64,000 nt of DNA, from positions 66,977,292 to 67,041,291 of the forward strand of contig NC_092628.1 in assembly GCF_039555335.1 (NCBI RefSeq), written 5' to 3'. Each line of letters opens with the position of its first letter. The first letter of the stretch is position 1. A program made the position numbers and the translations under genes. The notes beneath the pieces are model-generated. The model did no database searches and was not told the origin of the DNA. It saw only the letters and a program-made list of their open reading frames with translations. Below are positions 1 through 15,200 of the stretch, piece after piece. Origin of the DNA: Amphiura filiformis. Its lineage: Eukaryota; Echinodermata; Ophiuroidea; Amphilepidida; Amphiuridae.

Positions 1-221
1 ATATATCATCTTATTTTTAATTAAGATGATACATGCATACATGCAGATGATACATGCATACATGCTTAAAAGCGTTCATCAAAAACACTATGTATGCCTG
101 TAGACGAGTTTTTACAGTATCTGGGCAAATACTGATGTTCACTGTACAAAATTGACCAACACAATTAACACACCATTTTATATATTAAAAGGAAGTTTTC
201 TTTTTACATTAATTTTATCAG

Positions 222-3200
222 GGCTTATCCATGGTTCTAACCAAACCTACTGAGGATGATGATGAGCTATCAGACCAGGATGATGACTCCATGGATACAG
301 ATGAGACGCACTCATTGCTGTGTGCATCCTTGCTAGCATCTCATAGGTGGCTGTTGAAAGCAATGCCATCCCTCCCTCACTTTGATGCTGTTCGTGGAGC
401 TGCTACTTCTGCTCTACGTGGGGCTTGTCAAGTGGAGACAGATCCAAGGGCACTCAGTGCCTATGTGGTGTTTTTATCACTTCATGCACCAGTTTCTGAT
501 CTCAATGATCTTGCTGTGGTAAGAAAGCATTGCATGAAGTAATAGTGGTTTATTTTAAATTTCTTTTTATTTGTACATTCAGTGTAACTATTCTTCCGCA
601 TATGTTTACCCATTTCTCAATATTTCTCTTTTTACGCTTGTATATGAAATCACAAGGCAATACTTATGGTAATTTATGTTATTGTACAGGATCTAGCTCA
701 ATTGATTGTAGAGAGGCCAACGATAGTCGGATGTGTGCTGCCTCGTGAGAGTTACAGTGAGATGGCTGATATGACATTAGCGGCAATGATAAGGCTGTTT
801 AGTAGACATTTACAGAAAGCACTCAAGACACAGGACGAGGGATATAGCTGGGTAAGTTAGCAGCAATTGAAAGTCATTAATGCTGGAAGTGATTGAGCAA
901 ATGCTACCAGCAGACTTATTGACTGGTCTAATTTGACACTGGTTATGTTAGCGTATGCTATCTATGGACAAATGGGAGGTTGATGCAAAAATAAAATAAA
1001 TGAAAGGTAAAAAAAGCTGTTTCACAGATTATTGATTGATCTGTGAGACAGTTATTTTTAAAGTTTTTTTGATCATCAATCTTCTTCTTTAACCTACTGT
1101 TAAAGCTACCTAGTAGTAGATCCTCCCTATCAACATTGATATTTTCCTGTAACACAGCTTAAAAGCTACTATTTCTGACATATATCATTGTATATTTTGT
1201 TGTTGTTTCAGTCTGATACACAGGACCAGATATTTTTACACTGGGCTAGTGGTGAGTCAGCACAAATGCATATCCTGGTTGTCCATGCTATGGTTATACT
1301 ACTCACATATGGGGAGCCTAGAGGTTAGTACATGAATCATTGAAAGACAGTTTTGGGCTGCATATATTTGAGTGATATTTACAAGTCTTCTTGCATCTTA
1401 CTAAATTTTGTTAGCACTTAGTGAGATTCGCAAAGATTAGCAATCAAGATTTCATGAAAAATTGAAGATAGTGTGCGAGTAGTCAAGAATGATGTGTCAA
1501 AGTATTAAGTCATACCATATTACTGATGGCAAATTTGGGTTTGGAACATAATAAGTTTGGAAACTAATGCCCATAAGCAGGGACAAGCGATTTGCGCGGA
1601 ACTTTCTTTCCGCGCAATTTAGGGATACATGATTTGCACTGAAAAAAAAGTTCCGCGCAATTCCGTGCAATTTGCTATTTTTTCCGCGCAAATCGCCTGT
1701 CCCTGCCCATAAGTAAACCAACTTGTTACTACTGTGCAGATTTTCAATTTTCAATTGTTTGATTTTCAGTGGAGAGTGATTTCAGCATACTGCTCAATGC
1801 CTGGTTTCCAGAGAATAGTCCTCCACCGTCGGCTTATCTTGTAGACACCTCAGAGGAAGCATTGCTCCTTCCTGATTGGTTGAAGCTTCGTATGATCAGA
1901 TCCAATGTGAGCAGTCTGGTAGACGCAGCTCTACAGGATCTAGAGCCTGCTCAGCTGGTGTTGTTTATACAGTCCTTTGGGATTCCAGTGGCAAGTATGA
2001 GGTGAGAAGGGATGTATTTCAAGCCAATGTAGTTCAGACTTTGGCATTAAAGGCCATCATTATTGTTGCCTTCATTGTTGCTATATTACACACAAACAAT
2101 ATTGGGGTATACGAGTGGATATTCAATATAATATTGGGGTAATTCTGATATTTTATATTAGTGAGGACACCCACACAACTTGGCTACTGAAAATTTCATT
2201 GTCTTCAGCTGGGTGGTATTGAATTGACTGTAAGATACCAGTTTTATGTGCACATATGCCTCTGCTCTCCTCTTGACATGCACTGATCATAATGTGACAC
2301 AATCTGGTCCATGAGGTCCAAAGGCAGCAAATTTGAAATTGAGATAAAGGTAAAAATATGGAGTAAAAAAAAACCAAAATACATAAGAAAATAAATATTA
2401 AAAAACTTCATAACTTTAGAACCAAGTATGCTATACCTTTGGTGTTTTCAGTAAATGATAGCCTATTGTATGTATAATGTAAGAATTACAGTAACTCAAT
2501 TTTCAAAACTGCCTCCTTTGGCCCCCATGGACCAGATCGTGTCACATATATGGAATTGGTCCTTGAAACTCTAATGCGCATTTATACTAATGTCTTATCT
2601 ATTACAGTAAGCTCCTAGCTCACCTTGATGCAGCTGTTCAGCAAGAACCACAAGCCATGGAACAGGCTGTAGTAGACAAAGGTTATATGGCACAGCTGGT
2701 GGAAGTACAGCAAATGAGAGGTGCTACTGGAGGCAAAGAATTCCACAAACTACTCACACAGGAGGAAGAGGATGTCAAAGAGATACCTAAGATTAAAGGT
2801 CAGTATTGATTGCATTTTGACATTGGTAGTTTATTTAGGGGTAGGCGATTATTCTTCTGCAACCCACGGAGAAATACATAAAATTGAAGCGACAGTTCTT
2901 ATTTTATATTTCTTACAGTATGACTGTTACTATATCTTTGTATTGTTCATTCAATTTTCAAAATTTCACAAATGAGTATCTATTAGTCCAGAAAACCTAA
3001 ATCAGTGTTACAGGTGACACAACTTACCTTGCTAACCACATCCTTATTCAGATCATTCTCCAACTTGAATTCCAGTCACAAGAGCCCCGTTTTTACAGAC
3101 CTTTGATTCCTTAAAATGCTGGAACTTTTTTTATAACTAAAATTAGAAATTTTCCCTCAAAGGTAATAATTATTTCCCAGGATTTGGAATAACAGAAGAA

Positions 3201-6200
3201 TAGACACCATTAGTCCCTGGTAAATAAATGTATCTTTTTTTTTGTACAGAAGACGATGTTGAAATGAAGACAGAAGAGCTTGTAAAGAAAGATGGCAGCC
3301 TTGTGAAAAAAGAACCTGATGCAGACGTTGATTGGCAAGCTGTGATCAAAAAGGTTGGTCATTAGATATGCAAAACATTAATTTTATCAAGAAAATAGTG
3401 TTATACAGGGTGTCCCAGAATGATTTGTACCGTGTTTGCAAAAATAACTAAAAATAGAAGACGGGCAGTGTATCTATTTTTGATACCAGCATTATAATGT
3501 TGGATATGTCTCCTACTTATTCTGTTAATTTCAGCACGCTACCTTTATTTGTTTTGGCGTGGCATGCAATAATGTAAAATCGATGAAAAACGACTCGGAT
3601 ACCTTTGAAAAATGGCACGATACGATTAAATGAAGAACGTGGGATGTTTGGCACAGCATTTCGACGACAACTACTGTTGGGGTTGCGCCTTAAAGCCCGC
3701 CTTAAAGCTTGCCGGACAGCTGCAATGTTCGCTCTAGTTCTTGCAGTCTTACGAGCACCTGAAGCTTCACTCTGCCGATTCCTGACAGTTCCGTGCTCGT
3801 CAAACTTCTTTACGTTATACACTATCGCCTAATGAATCTTCTTTGCGTCTCAACATAGCTGCGGTTTGCCAGTAAGTTTTTGAAAGAAATCCACGCTGCT
3901 GTACAGTAAATTGAGGAGCCGACTTTTCTGTACCACAACCAGTTCGATCTCTGCAAGCATTTCAAATGACATGGACCTCACACCACAATAACTATATTTA
4001 AAACTACCGCCAAAGAGAGAATGGGATTAGGCCACAAATCCTTAATTCCATATAATGATTGCTTCGTAACGTCATAAATAATAGATAGATATCGGCTATT
4101 TAGTGGAAATATGAACAGGGCACAACTAAAATACCTGCATAACTTTTTCCAAATAACTTTGTGCTGAACGGTTAGTAATGTTACGGATTTTCAAAATAGC
4201 TTGCGTTGTCAAAACTTAGAATTCACCATTTTTACGCAATCTTCTATAACTTCTAATAGAAACGCCCAATTTTAAAAACTAAAAAATCTGAGAAAGCTAA
4301 CTATATGTAGAACTTAAAATGCAAAACAATATGACCATTCAACATGCCCTTCATACCTAAAAAATTCCATCTTTCCCGGTACAGATCATTCTGGGACACC
4401 CTGTACAAGGTTCAAAACTGTTCAACTGTTCTTACTCTTTCGATGATACTCATCAACACCCCAGGTGGGGTCAAACGATGAGGAATTGTGTTGTGCGCTA
4501 CGAGGACTGCTTTACATGCCACAGAAGTGGTCTTTGGTGCTTTGTTTAAATAACTTGGAGTCTTGTTGTTGCGTTAAAGAAGCTGGGAGTGAATTCCAGT
4601 CCTTAATTGTTCTGGGATAATATGAATATTTATATACATCCTTTTGACTTGTAGTTCTTGCTAACAGAGTTAATAATATTCAGTGAGATTAACCCAGGCA
4701 TACCTGTATGTAATTAACCTGTGCTCTACATAAGGTGTGGTTAGACATGATGCCTCATATGCCTTGCTAAAACAATCAAGTATGTACATTAGAATAGTTT
4801 TTATATAACTAATACAAAGTTTCTTGTCATTTGATTGGCCGACTACTATTAATTATTTTTGCTATTTTTAGCGGCTAGCTGCAAAAGGACTATTGCACTC
4901 TGCATCCATGCAATATTTATTTTTCCATTGAACGGATGTGGAGATACCATAGCGTCGCTGACAGATGCGCGAGCGTATAGCGTGAGGTTTCCACCTGGAC
5001 TCACCAATACTAGGTGCAGGTGTTGCTCCTAAAATAAATATGAATTTAGATACTTTTTAATTTATTTTGTTTTCCTGGTTATTTATAAAATTTAAGTGGA
5101 AGCAAGAGAGCCTCGTTGAATGGAACAGTCCATATTTCACCTAATGAAAATATTCTTACCATTGAACTCATAAACATTCAATATTTGTATACCATTCCCC
5201 TTTTCAAATCTGGGGTTTTAACAAGAGTTAATTATCTGGCATAACATCAATTTGGAAATGTGGCAATACTGGAAGCAGAAAAAGAACATTCAGCAAAGTT
5301 ATGCAATACCTGTTCTTAATGTTGAAATTTTGAGTAACTCAATAGAATCTTTCACATTTTATTCAGTGGGTCTTATGGTTCTTGGTATATAAGTGGTAAT
5401 ATTAACACTCTCCCATTTTACTACCCATTTCACTTCTATATAGGTGTTTGAAACAGGACCTACATCTCAGTTAGAAAATGGCCAGGCTTTCAGACAACTA
5501 CAACAGGTAATGCATTAATGATGTAGTGTTAAATTGATAACAAGAAATATTAGAGTTCATTATTTAAATATCGGAGAGACCATGAACAGATGTTACAGCA
5601 ACCATCAGACTCTGTGAAGAACTATACTGATTTTATAATTTTGGCTTGTTTTGCATTGGCTGCAAAACCAAATTTTTCCTTTTTATGATTGGAAGTAAAC
5701 ACAGATTAGTAGCTGTTGTTCTTGACCTACCAATGCTCACCATTCTGACATTAGACTGTCCATAAATGTTTGCTTAGCAGGTGAAGGGGAGAATTGGTAA
5801 GAGAAATTACAATGGGTGAAACTGAAGGCTGATCCTATTTTAGAAATTTATCATTGTGCACTTAGTCTCAGACCATGCCTACAAGTCAAACACAAATGTT
5901 GTGCCACACTTGAAGTGCACAGCTTCTATCAATGTTAAAAGTTGTAAAATAACAAATTGTTTTATGTATACCTTACAGCAAATGCTCACTGATATCCAGA
6001 AATTGAGGAAGACTCAAGGGTCACATCCAGGCAAATTTAATGACATCTTATCAGCTTTGTCCAGCATCATTAGCACTATGGGAATAGACAAGTTTGGTGC
6101 AGCTCTCATGGCTTATCAACAGTTTGCTGTGCCATTATTTAGTATACTTCTAGCTAGAGAGGTAAGTAATTCAGATATGTGGCAGTGATGATAACAGTAC

Positions 6201-9200
6201 TATTGATTTGAACTTGAGTTTCCTTAGTGTTACACACAGGGCAATTTTGAGTCGGTACTCTTTGGGTCTAATCTCTGTGGTGGCAAGAGTAATACCGTAA
6301 AATTTGATAGTTAGCATATGTACTTACTATCAAGCGCTTTTGAAAACATGAAATTGTACCAAAGTCTGGCACTTTACCAACTGAGCTAATGGGGTTGAGA
6401 CACACATTTGCTGGTTTACTTGTTCGTATATAACTATGTGTATTGATGATTTGCTCAAAACCCTTAAACACTTTTCTGGATGGGGCTCTTCATGTTTGCA
6501 TGTTTTAAAAGCGCTTGATAGTAAGCACATATGCTAACTATCGAGTTTTTACCGTAGTGTTTAGTTGAATTACTTGAAATGTGGAATGTGAATAAACAAT
6601 ACAAAACATGAAATTAACAGCCCCATCATATGTATTAGACTCCATAACATAAGGAATTGGAAGTAAATCATGCATGCAAATATAAAGAAGAATGCAAAAA
6701 CATAAAGAACAAATAATGGGAAATCACATGTGTATTTGTATTCTTGAGCAAGGAAGTAATGCTTAATGTTTATTTAATGAACATGCTTTGGCATTTGCCT
6801 ATATGATTGCAGGATATTCTGAAGAAATCACATCGTCCTTCAGACGGTAACCTCCTGAATATTGTGAACGCACTGATAGGCTCCATGGCAACACATACAG
6901 GCCAACTTGTCAGTACATTACACAGGTGTCAACAATCTTTATCAAGCACTCAGACAACTGCTCCAGGTGAGTAACATAAGTGATGTGGAAGAGGTGTGTT
7001 ATCAAATAAACACAATTGAGTGTAGTTAAGTGAAAAAAGAGGAAAAGAGAAAGGAGGTGTTTGCTTAGTGGAATATCTATGTTCAGGGCTCGGGCACCCA
7101 CCTTTGTACAGTATTTTTTGAGGGACCTGAGAGTGCATCAGACACACCAAATTGCATACTGAAAATGAGGAATGTCCTGATGATATCAAATAATTTTGAT
7201 TTTTTTTTTTAATTTGCGATATAATACAAATTTTATGGTCAAGAAATTTGCACTTGAAAAAGTGTAGTAAAAGCAATTAAATGCTGTTTTTTCATTCATT
7301 GGGAACAAGCAATTATGTGCAAGAACATATTCCCTCTTCTGACTTTCTTGAATCTTAATGATTTGAAACTATTTTTATTGCAGTGGAGAAGAATTTGGGG
7401 GAGTTGTCAAATCCTGGTACAGCTAAAGAGAAGAGAAGAGAATTGATAAAGCAAGTGGTGAGAGAAGTCAAGAAGACAAATGTGAAGGAAGCAGACTTAG
7501 AAAATGGTAAATTGTCCTTGTGACATTACATGCTGTGATTTCCTTGTGAATTATGTGTCTACACTTTGTTGCACTTCAAGTTTAGTAGCGACGTATGTGC
7601 TTTTATGTGGTTGTATGCGAATACACTACCCTTTGTATGGGTGTGTTTACGCTTTACAAGATTAGGTTAGCATCCATGATGAAATACTTCAACCAGCAAA
7701 GTCACAACCTACTTGAGTACCGAAGTGAAACAGACTTAATGTCCCGTAGCTTATTTATCCAAACTCTCTGATCATTGCCCTCTTGGCTAGTTGTATACTT
7801 GTGTGTAATGAATAAGATGTTGGATGACTCAATAAGGTAGATGAGGTGCTTCATTCACAGTTAGGTCATCATTTAACTGATCATTGCCTGAAAGAGGGCA
7901 TGTTTCTTCATCTGTTACTCATTCATATGGCAATCATGCAATGTCTGCTAAACTGTGGAATGATTTGCCTTTACCTTATAAGAACTTATCAACTATTGTA
8001 CAATTTAAAATTCAATTGAAAAACTTATTTGTTCACAATATCCTACGGATGCTGCTTTGCCATGGTATTGCTTGATATATATTGTATTATTTCATATGTA
8101 TTACTTGATAGCAGTTTCTGTTTGTTATTTGATGTCAGCGCCCTGAGTCTCTGCGTAATGTAAAACTTATAAATGTGGTTGTATTATTATTATGTTACAG
8201 CTGTGCACTTATGCTGACATCAGGGGTTTCTCCCAGTCGCTTAATTATGAAAAAACGTTTTATGATTTTATACAATGGTTTCAGATGATGATAATAGAAG
8301 AGTCTATAGAAAAAATCTCAAAACCATTTGTAAAAATTGCACTTTTGTTTTGTTTGTTATCATCAGCATGTAGAGAACTGCTTGCCAATGATAGTGATCA
8401 ATTAGAATACCTCCTAGATGCCTGCATGACAAGACAATGTACAGCAGCAGGAAGCAGCAGAACAGGTGAAGCCAAACTAAGGATTCAAATGATGACAAGG
8501 CTTCTACATCATCAGCAACAAGATCCTCAACATGTCAGTCATGTTAAGAAGGAAGATGTGAAGAAAGAAGATGAACCAAAGCAGTTACCAAGGTAATTTT
8601 AAAATGAAAAGGGTCAAATTCTGGTGCAATTATTCTAGTTAAATAGAAACCACTGAAGTTACCACCTTAATTTTGTCTTCTCTTCAGCTGGGTGCATGAC
8701 CTAGGATCAAGTTGTTTATTTCCAAGTTCAGCCGACAAGGAAGTTTTGTGATAACGGAATAACTTGTAACAATTCAATTCTAATGTCTGAGAATGGTTGC
8801 TCAGCTTTCAGCCAAACAGCTTTGACCTCTGCTCAAAACAACAAGGTTCTCAGTCCAAAAGTGCAGTTTTGTTTGTCAAAATTGTGTTGGCTGATCGAAT
8901 GATTTGTGCAGAATTGTTGCCACATGGAACATGCTTGCCTTTGCTGTGCTTTGCAACTGGTTTCATCAGGGTTATGTTCATGGTACTCTTGATTTTGTTT
9001 GCTTTGTATATGTGATGTAATACCCCAGTTGTGTGGCAGCCATTTGGTTGTCCATTATCGATTATCCCTAATGTCATAGGGAAAATTGTTGCGAGGTGAA
9101 AATTTGACAGATACATGTAGCTCTAACTTGCCACCAAAACATAGGATAGTTACAATGCGGTGCTTCAGAAAATACAACATCAAGCAACTATATAAACAAA

Positions 9201-12200
9201 ACTATATTATCAATTTGAATGGAATATTTCTGAAGAGATTCAAGAGGGTGAGGATGTCATATCTTGAAGGCAGACCTTCATTACGCTCCTGCTTATAACA
9301 GATATTGTTAAATTGACTATGAGCATTTTCTGCAGTGGCATATAACTTGGAAACAAATCTCTCACAATCTGCCAAGATCCACCAAGCTGACTTGATAAAC
9401 ATCATTACTAAGACATACCTTGTAGATGTAGAGTTGTGTCCTGTCAAGGTGTGAAACCAAGGTACTGTATCGCAGGCCGCTCAACTAAGTTGTCCAACTG
9501 TGTAATACACAGGGGTAAACCTCAAGGTATCCTTTGTGCCTGTTTGAAACCATAGTTCTTTACCATACATATTGATGAAATGAGAGACACACAAAATGAT
9601 AACATCAGTATTAGGTGATATGATTACAACCCTCTGGTGGTCATTTGATGTATATCAGGCGTGGAAAAAAAGTCTGGTATCCGCTTCCTCATGATCAGAT
9701 AAGAGCACACTTGCACTAATACAGCTTCCATGAATGACTTTCACTGCCTGATGGCTGTCTTTGAACCCCCCACTTATTACTAACTGCTGGCCTTCTGTTA
9801 GCTTCTCCTGACCTATCTGAGTCCATGAGGTTGTTAAGAAGGTGCACATGTATGATTGTTTCTTTATGAGGTTTTGAGATTTACATCTGCCACTCTTTGT
9901 GTATAGGTGTTCCCAAGCCTTGAGTCTTTATTTCTGGTGATGAAGATGTACCCCATTTGCCCCTCTCCTGCCTTTATTGATGTAAACGACATCCACTCTT
10001 TGACATCTGGAACCAAATAACAATGTACAAAACAATAACGGTAATTTCTAATACTAATAAATTTTATAGCATGAATGAAATGCTTGATAAATAAATATGC
10101 TACAAAAATACTTGAATATCTCATTTAATATCAGTGTTATCAAAAACTTTCATTGATGGTTCCACTACTCCTTTTTTCAATGTCATGAAAATGAGGAATA
10201 TTATCCTGAGTTCACTACCCAATATAAGTAACCTACAGAGAACATAATGTGATCTTGAGGTAAACATCAATGCCATTATATTATATTTTGTCAGCTATCC
10301 TATCAAGGTTACTCTTGAGATTAGTCTGTAATATTTTTGGATCTGGTGAACTGACTAAAAGAGTTGTATCATCTGCATACATTACGTACTTACAATTAAC
10401 AGATTCTGGTAAAGAATTAACAAAAATAAAATAAATAACAAGGGACCCAATATTGATCCTTGTGGTATCCCAATATTAGTATCTTTAAAATCAGAGAGAG
10501 TAGAATTTATATTGACAGCTTGGGATCTACCACTCAGATACGATTTTAACCAGTCCAGTGACATGCCAGTGATACCATATGAATACAATTTATCAAATAA
10601 AAGATCATGATTTTCCGTGTCAAAGTCTTTTTTAAGATCTAAGAAAATTGACCCGGTTACTTTACCATCATTCATGTTATTCAGGATATAATCAGTTACA
10701 TCTAGAAGAGCAGTATTAGTACTGTGATTAAGTCTAAAACTTGACTGACATGGATTTAAAATATTGTTTAATATAAGGTAGTTGTACAGTTGATGATGGC
10801 CTCCTGGCCCTCGACCTCGGGTTCTTCTGGTTGTTGCAGCGCATCCAATCTGTCATGAATTGTATCTGTCATGTTGTTGGGTACCATAAATTCACCAAAC
10901 AGTGAGCCAATGGTATTGTCAAAGTGTGTTTTTCTTCTGATTAAATCAATTTACAATTGATGTTTTTCTATTTCCATCCTACTGAATGTTCTGATCCTTA
11001 CATTTATTTTGTTTCAGCTCCAAACGACTCCTCTCTTCAACAGCAGGTCTACTCATTGATTGGTTAGCACTCCTGGACCCAGAGGTTACCCAAGCATGTC
11101 CTGACCTCCAACAAGAGGTCATGTTTGCATCAGCAATGTCCAGTAGCAGTAGAGACAAAATGGCAGAATGTAGTGAAAGCAAGAGACCAGGGAGTGCATA
11201 TCTATTAGCATTACTGACACACCAGGCTAGCTGGTATACACTACACAGGTGTATTGATCAATTACTAGGAAGGAACAGGGTAGATAAAAGGTAAGGTATT
11301 AGTTATTGAAACTGTGAAACAAAAATATGAGAGACAATGAATTAGTTCAATTACCCTGAAAAACATATATTATAGGCTCAAACAACTGTTTGATTTAGGG
11401 CTTTGTTGCATTTATACATGTTGAAGGTATTTTATTTTTATGATTATATTTTCTCCAGGTTAAATGCTACAGCAGTTCTTGATTTCTTGTGGGCCTGTAT
11501 ACATATTCCTAAAATATGGCAAGGCAGGGATGCAAAGGCTTCAAAGGTTTGTACAATTGACTTACTTGAAACTAGTAGGAAGTAAATATGTATATTGTAT
11601 AACTAAATTATTATGCTCACTGCAGTTTTCCATGAATATATGTTTTCAGAAAGTGCTCTGTTGAATATGGCATTATAGTAATGCCAACAAAATAACTCAT
11701 AGTTCAGGTCCAGATCAAGCTATAATGTTGGCAGTGAGTTTGGATTAAATGATCTGATCTTTCTTTTGGAATGCTTCCTTTGACAATACTAATAAAGTAT
11801 ACACATTTTGTGTAGTGTTGGTCATTTCTTAAGTACTGAAAACTAATGACAAATGAGATTGGCATATCATTTCAATAGATTGGTGCTTTGGCAGAGTGGC
11901 CTTACTAGGAAGTGCCAAGTCAACAATCCAGGATATTGTCACGCTGGATGACATCATCGGGGTTGATGTAGTAGGTCTGTGGAGTTCACAGATATAATCT
12001 TTGTAGTATATATGATGGGATATATTTCTATTAGATTGCTGAATCCAGTAATTCATTACATACATTTTCTTGTCAACAGAGGCACTCAGAAGAGAATATC
12101 CTGTGCTTGACACCAGACCAGCTCTGTGCTGTGGCAGACTACATAGTCAATGAAGCCGAGTCAGAACAGCAGAAAGAGGTCAAAGTGGAAGGGTCATATG

Positions 12201-15200
12201 CCACCATAGAAGCAAGACTGTCATTACTACTCAATTGTTGCCATGGTAACACTGTAGGATTAGATCAGTTAGTGCGGTATATGAATAAGTGTGGCAGTAA
12301 CACTGAAAGGTGAGTTGGCAATGCATGGAGGGCATCCAGGGTTAGAAGATGGGCGTGTATGACAGGTAGCCATGATACTTGTAGATGGTCCAATAACCAT
12401 TTTGAAGGGGAGGAAACCTAGCAAAATTTCATGAGTAGTAGATACAAGTACACACATGTTCATCTTGTGTGATGATTGGGAATTAAATTAATTGGGAAAC
12501 TTAACATATATGTGACCCGATTTAGTTCGCTCAGGCCAATATTGGCAAATACAAAACTTGGAAAAGAAATAGGTTACGGTTATAGTTAGTCATAGTTAGA
12601 TTATGAACATGTAAAAATATTGTAACTTTGCAACCAAATCAGTTATAAAGATGTGGTTTTGACTGCTAGAATGGGAATGTTTTACTTCGTATAATCCTGA
12701 TAATAACTGAATTTTGTTGAAAAATATGACTTGAGACTGATTGGACTGGATTGGGTCACATGTGACTTGAGCTGATGCAACCAGACCAAAGGAGGTAATG
12801 TTGACAATTGAGTTATTATCATCATTGACTTGTCCAGGAAACCAAGCATTACTTATGCAACTTTGCTTGTATCTCAATTTCACAAATGTCACCTTTGACC
12901 TGATTAGATCAAAGGTGAGATGTTGTTTCACATTTTCCTATTTTGGTTCTTAACATTCCTTGGGAATAAAACAGGCATTGTTTATAGAAATTGTGCATAA
13001 TAATTGTCAATGCACTTGGCTAGATATCTTTTCTGTAAGCAATTCATGCTCTTAATTTGTTAATGCAACCCTTAATTTTCAACATTGTGGATGCCACTTT
13101 TCAGGATAAAAACCTGATTTCAGAATTTTTGAATTGTTCCTTGAAAATACAGATATTCCTTTTTTCTAATATTTTAGGAGTTTCTGTTGCAACCAATTTA
13201 CATCCATGTAATTATAGAATTGTAAATGATGAAGTAGTATATGTACCCTTTGTAGTGATGATGACTTAATTAACTAAGGGACCACTATTTAGCAAAGTTC
13301 ATAAGGAAATTTATTTATTTATTTATTTTTATTTTTATTTTACAAATTCGGCTAAAATACATCAAAAAGCAAAGTAAAATTACGCAATACATACAAAAGG
13401 AAACAAAAGTAAAATAGACCCAATGGGCTAGCCAGGAAGAGTCAGAAGCATCAAGACACTGTCACCAAAAGGTGTGACTCCTCCAACTCATTGGGCCAAT
13501 TACATAAAAAGATATACTATTGCACTGTTTAAACATATTGTGTGTACATCCACATCACAAGGATGCACCCGCCAGCCATCACACGTGCCTCCCCCACCTA
13601 CCAGCCAGGAACAAAAACCAGACCCATGCCACGTGGAGGCCACTCCAAATCATCCCCAAGCCACAATGCCTACATGAAGAAATACAGAAAACATTCCCAA
13701 ACCAGGCAACCCGGGGACGACCCCAAGCGACCGGGACCCGGGACGAGTCCGGCATCCACCCAAGGCCAACAAATGAAAAGAGACACATGCAGCAGCCGAC
13801 AAGCCCACCCTCCCGATATGGATGTACACATTATTACATTATTACAAGCCATGTTGAAATTTAAGCCATGTTGAAATTTAAAGAGACCAATGCAGTCTTT
13901 TAATTCATGATTTCCCTTGCAACTTTGAAGGTCTGATTAATTTGAATATGTATCTCTTGTTTGTTTGTGTTTAGTGCAAGGTCACCGATGTACCAGCAGC
14001 TATTATTGGAATTATACCTACAAGTGCCAGAGTCTATTCAAAGCATACCAGGGGGCAGCTTGGCTATACAACCTAATGTGTCTAGTAATGTGCCTAGCTC
14101 TGTAGATGGTCTTTCACACAGGTAAGCACCACTGGCTGGCATACTGGGAGATCTGGGAGCCTATCTATAATAAATCGTACATGTTTAGCAAAGTGGTTCA
14201 TGCAGCACACAACATAGGAACTGTTTTAGTTTGTTTTTTAACAAATATATACATTGCATGGACTAATCAAATAATATTTGAGTTTGGGTGAACTTATGAG
14301 TATACCAGTGCTGTACGGTGCGACTAAATTGGTCGCATTGGCGACTAACATTTTGCCCATGCGACCAAAAGTCAAATTCTTACCGCCAATGGCGACTAAA
14401 CATTTCATATGTTAGTCGCCAGGGCTAATCAATATTTACCTCACAGACTAAACAAAAAATATACAGTGATGATGAGTGATCCATAAAGTATCCATTTAAT
14501 GCTCATTTTGTACACAAAAATCGACTGGCATTCGGGTGAATTGGCACATATTTTTCAGTGAAACACGAAAGTGTTCAACACTTCCGGTAGGGGTAATCAT
14601 TAATATTCATCATTCCCGGGATTCCCCGTGACCCCGCGAGCATGTACTGTTCAGCACGTACACTGCACAACGGTGCTGTGCCTCACTACTGTGCATGTCG
14701 TGCTGTGTCACACAATGAATATTCAGCGCACGTGGCTAGACAGGCTGACATCGTGAAGTGTACATGTGCTACACAGTGAGCCAATGCAGAGTGTACGGTC
14801 GAGTGTTTTGCATGTGAATACATCGAGGGTGTGCTGGTTTATTTATGTTGTGTGATAGGCTGAAAGTTTATCAGGAGTAGGAGTTTAATAATGGCAACGA
14901 AGCGGACATTGTTGGATTTTTTTGGAGGCAAATCGGGAAATACTGTTGCTCCGGAAGTTCGTGTTGAAACTGATGATGGAAGCAGTGGGGGAAATCCGGA
15001 AATGCAGATTCTTCTACCCAACCCGCTCAACCTAAACGACGTAAATTCCAACCAACATGGGCCGATAACTTTGATTGGTTGGAGTATGATGAAGCCAAGG
15101 ACAAGATGGGTTGTAAATACTGCCGGGCGTATCCCAAATTAGCAGGCAGAAGTGATTTGGTTTCAGGATCTACATCGTTCAAACGTGAAACTCTAAATAA

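Noticed and set aside
13520..13874. Overlapping 110- and 114-codon proline/histidine-rich frames
   Set aside because: Two frames are open over the same GC-rich stretch, neither resembles a known protein, and INTS1 exons join correctly without it.
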